Origin: Bacteroidia bacterium
GTDB taxonomy: Bacteria; Bacteroidota; Bacteroidia; AKYH767-A; OLB10
NCBI GenBank assembly: GCA_025450095.1
Contig: JANWID010000150.1
Location: 1-7,464 of the forward strand
Direction: 5' to 3'
DNA length: 7,464 nt
This document shows, piece by piece, positions 5,251-7,464 of the stretch (position 1 is its first letter; each line of letters opens with the position of its first letter). The notes under the pieces are model-generated. The model was given only the letters and a program-made list of their open reading frames with translations, searched no databases and was not told the DNA's origin. Position numbers and translations under genes: made by a program.

Positions 5251-6414
5251 TTACATGACCTCAAGCACCAATCCCTTCAGATATTCTCCTTCCGGATGAT
5301 AGAGACTCACAGGATGATCGGCACCTTGAGAAAGCTGGTGCAGAATAGTAACATTCCTTCTTGTTTTTGCAGCAGCGGTAAATACCGTTTTGCGAAAAAG
5401 TTGTTTATCGATAGCCTGGGAACACGAAAAGGTAAAAATAAGTCCACCGGGCCGGATAGATTTGATCGCTTCCATATTCAGGTTACGATAACCGATAACA
5501 GCCTTATCCGCCGCGCTCAAATGCTTAGCAAATGCAGGAGGATCGAGGACAATGATATCGTATTCTGATTTTGAGATTTTCAGGAAATCAAATACGTCTT
5601 CGCAATGAGAGTGGTGCGGTGCGTTTTCGCCAAAATTCAGCATCACATTCATGTCGGTCCATTCAATAGCCTTCCGTGAGCTATCGACAGAATCCACATA
5701 TGAGGCTCCGGCCTTGAGGGCGTATATGGAAAAACCACCTGAATAACAAAATGTATTCAGAACTTTTTTGCCACGAACATAATTGGAAAGCAGCAAGCGG
5801 TTATCGCGTTGATCGAGAAAAAATCCGGTCTTTTGTCCTTCCTGCCAGTTTACATGAAACTGGTGGCCGTTTTCCGTTACAACAGTATGAGAAGAGTTAC
5901 CCAGTAAATAAGTGCCTTCAGCACCGGCATCCGGGTTTCTAGCATATATAGTAGAGAGTGAGTCCAGGTTTTTATTTAGCGCATCCGAAATAATTGGAAG
6001 CATTTTCTGCATTCCGGTGGTATGTGCTTGTATGACCACATGCTTATCATAAACATCCACGATCATTCCTGGCAGACCATCACCTTCGCCATGAATAAGG
6101 CGATAGGTATTTGTATAATTTTCTGCAAAGCGGAATAATTTTCTTACTTCAATTGCAGCTTTTATTTTTTCATTCCAGAAGGTTTCATCAATTGCTCTTT
6201 GTTCAAACGACAACACCCGCACCATAATGGAAGCTTTGTGATAGTGACCCGTTGCGAGGTAATTTCCTTCCGAATCGGTAACTTCCACCACAGAACCCTC
6301 TTCCAGCCTTTTGATATCCGTAGCAACGGCGCCTGAAAAAATCCATGGATGAAAATTTTTTACCGAGCGTTCTTTGCCCGGTTTAAGCTTTATGCCTGGA
6401 TATAGTTGAATCAC
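5251..6414 (-). CDS. rlmI: 23S rRNA (cytosine-C5)-methyltransferase, RlmI type
   Basis: RlmI methylates C5 of cytosine 1962 (E. coli numbering) in 23S rRNA using S-adenosylmethionine. The 387-residue protein has the expected parts: an N-terminal PUA-like domain (about 7-75, KLKPGKERSVKNFHPWIFSGAV), a linking domain with RLIHGEGDGLPGMIVDVYD (105-123), and a Rossmann methyltransferase domain with GQKTGFFLDQRDNR (193-206), LNTFCYSGGFSIYALKAGA (219-237), IVLDPPAFAK (288-297) and FTFSCSQ (328-334), whose cysteine fits the catalytic position. The tail ADHPVSLYHPEGEYLKGLVLEVM closely follows E. coli RlmI. The start is GTG at 6414; no in-frame ATG occurs until residue 63, well inside the PUA domain. 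Related enzymes of this COG1092 family have other rRNA targets, so site specificity is inferred. It is followed by the palindromic repeat, then kdsA on the same strand. Confidence 0.9.
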   Translation of the reverse strand: MIQLYPGIKLKPGKERSVKNFHPWIFSGAVATDIKRLEEGSVVEVTDSEGNYLATGHYHKASIMVRVLSFEQRAIDETFWNEKIKAAIEVRKLFRFAENYTNTYRLIHGEGDGLPGMIVDVYDKHVVIQAHTTGMQKMLPIISDALNKNLDSLSTIYARNPDAGAEGTYLLGNSSHTVVTENGHQFHVNWQEGQKTGFFLDQRDNRLLLSNYVRGKKVLNTFCYSGGFSIYALKAGASYVDSVDSSRKAIEWTDMNVMLNFGENAPHHSHCEDVFDFLKISKSEYDIIVLDPPAFAKHLSAADKAVIGYRNLNMEAIKSIRPGGLIFTFSCSQAIDKQLFRKTVFTAAAKTRRNVTILHQLSQGADHPVSLYHPEGEYLKGLVLEVM

Positions 6415-6567
6415 TCCACAAAGATAGGAGGAAGGGATGTATTTTTTAACAAACTCTGTATTCGTTGAATTTTTAATAAGTTTGAAAATACTTTTAATTC
6501 AAAAACTTCTGGTATATGAAATTAAGGATTCTGTAAATTACCTATTTTTATAAGTGTAAAATCGAAG
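6415..6567. other. Divergent AT-rich intergenic region, rlmI / xseA
   Basis: This 153-bp gap separates divergent rlmI and xseA and should carry both promoters. Besides the rlmI candidate, two plus-strand -7-like boxes are visible: TAAGTTTG at 6477-6484, a full match with no -33 partner, and TATTTTTA at 6543-6550, with one mismatch and 17 nt before the xseA ATG. Neither is strong enough to call alone. No open frame or stable hairpin is evident. Confidence 0.5.
6419..6453 (-). promoter_or_regulatory. Candidate rlmI promoter, very close to its GTG start
   Basis: On the minus strand TATCTTTG (6426-6419) is a perfect match to the -7 consensus TAnnTTTG. A TTTG lies upstream at 6453-6450, 23 bp away, at the long end of the spacing reported for Flavobacterium promoters. 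The -7 box ends only 4 nt before the GTG start at 6414, so a transcript from here would have almost no 5' leader. Either the mRNA is leaderless or transcription starts elsewhere. Confidence 0.5.
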
Positions 6568-7464
6568 ATGTTTCAAGGCAATACCACAAAAGAAAAATTT
6601 CTGACGCTTTCACAAATAAGTGATGGTATCCGCCAGGCTATAGGTGCACAGTTTGGCGAGCGACTTTTCTGGATTGTAGCCGAAGTTTCCGAACTGAATG
6701 TGCGAAAAGGGCATTGTTACCTTTCGTTGGTGGAAAAATTGCCAGGGACTTCAGCACCTGCGTGCGAGCTGAAAGGAATCATATGGGCGAATAAGTTTAC
6801 ACGGATCAGCGAAGTATTCCAGACTGCAACAGGAACAGAACTGGCATCAGGAACCAGGATTCTTTTTCAGGCATCGGTTCGTTATGATGTGAAATGGGGG
6901 TTAAACTTAATTGTTGAAGATGTTGAGCCAACTTACACCATCGGACTTATTCAACAGGAACGGGAGCGTACCGTCGCACGACTGAAAGCCGAAGGAGTTT
7001 ATGGTTTTAATAAGAGTTTAACTTTCCCGGTTGTTGCACTGAGAGTAGCCATTATTTCCGCAAAAGATTCCCGTGGTTTTGAAGATTTTCAAAATAAATT
7101 ATTGTATAACGTTTATGGATACCGTTTCACCACCGAGCTATTTACAAGTGCGCTGCAGGGTGACGGAGCTCCAAAGGAAATGGTGAACCGGCTGATTGAA
7201 ATTTTTAAACGCATCAGCGAATTTGATATCGTGGTAATCGTAAGAGGAGGAGGAGGAGCTATTGATCTGAATTGCTTTAATGATTTTGGTTTATCGCGTG
7301 CAGTGGCAAGGTTTCCATTGCCGGTACTGACTGGAATTGGTCATACTACCAACATCAGCGTAGTGGATGAAGTTGCATTCGCCAATCGGATCACACCTAC
7401 TGATGCTGCCGATTTTATTGTGGAGCGTACGCATGATTTTGAGATGCGTTTGGATGGACTCGGC
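6568..7464 (+). CDS. xseA: Exodeoxyribonuclease VII large subunit, 5' part
   Basis: XseA is the catalytic large subunit of exonuclease VII, which pairs with XseB to degrade single-stranded DNA in both directions during repair. The frame is open from ATG 6568 to the window end (299 codons, no stop), so the gene continues outside and the coiled-coil C-terminus is missing. The protein begins MFQGNTTKEKFLTLSQISDGIRQAI, then the OB-fold domain with RLFWIVAEVSELNVRKGHCYLSLVEK (about 32-57), GIIWANKF and GLNLIVEDVEPTYTIG. The catalytic domain follows with FPVVALRVAIISAKDSRGFEDF (about 152-173), IVVIVRGGGGAIDLNCFND (219-237), PVLTGIGHTTNISVVDEVA (248-266) and the RITPTDAADFIVER segment. These match the VRGGGS, GxGHxxD and PTPTAAAE motifs; Asn in place of Asp after GIGHTT is, to my recollection, usual in Bacteroidota. 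xseB may follow downstream. Start choice fits the usual short N-terminus. Confidence 0.93.
   Translation, partial: MFQGNTTKEKFLTLSQISDGIRQAIGAQFGERLFWIVAEVSELNVRKGHCYLSLVEKLPGTSAPACELKGIIWANKFTRISEVFQTATGTELASGTRILFQASVRYDVKWGLNLIVEDVEPTYTIGLIQQERERTVARLKAEGVYGFNKSLTFPVVALRVAIISAKDSRGFEDFQNKLLYNVYGYRFTTELFTSALQGDGAPKEMVNRLIEIFKRISEFDIVVIVRGGGGAIDLNCFNDFGLSRAVARFPLPVLTGIGHTTNISVVDEVAFANRITPTDAADFIVERTHDFEMRLDGLG

Noticed and set aside
6465..6502. TTGAATT / AATTCAA inverted repeat between rlmI and xseA
   Set aside because: Only 7 bp of AT-rich complementarity across a 24-nt loop, easily expected by chance in this composition.

Overview
The window reads as ordinary chromosomal DNA from a member of the Bacteroidota. 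Three things support this. A textbook Bacteroidota promoter (TTTG, 20 bp, TATCTTTG) precedes the TonB-like gene. There are no clear Shine-Dalgarno sequences, only A/T-rich leaders. The gene set also fits: a long Lgt with the GRxGCQxSGDGDWG motif, a small TonB C-terminal-domain protein, a metal-type KdsA and an XseA with a GIGHxxN motif. Genus cannot be fixed from the sequence alone.

Layout. Positions 1-2496 (+) hold a tight gene string: the 3' end of a MtaB-type tRNA methylthiotransferase, then lgt (18 bp gap), then an inositol-monophosphatase-family gene that overlaps lgt by 11 bp. A new promoter follows at about 2500-2531 and drives a secreted, cysteine-rich protein ending in a TonB C-terminal domain (2559-3194, +). 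An 83-bp convergent gap with phased ATCATAA repeats separates it from a minus-strand pair: a YD/RHS-like repeat protein (4171-3278) coupled by an ATGA overlap to the upstream kdsA (4989-4168). Between kdsA and the next minus-strand gene, rlmI (6414-5251), lies a 216-bp element of repeated GGATGTACGGATTACAGAT units in both orientations, a large imperfect palindrome with a perfect 19-bp inner stem. A 153-bp divergent region then leads to the 5' part of xseA (6568 to window end, +).

Functionally the window mixes envelope biogenesis (Lgt lipoprotein lipidation, KdsA for Kdo/LPS, a TonB-like periplasmic protein), RNA modification (MtaB, RlmI) and DNA repair (exonuclease VII large subunit). I see no phage, insertion sequence, CRISPR array, tRNA or rRNA. 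I found no convincing new multi-gene system. The parts that known families explain least are the palindromic repeat element before kdsA, the soluble ten-repeat YD-like protein coupled to kdsA, and the anchorless cysteine-rich TonB-domain protein.
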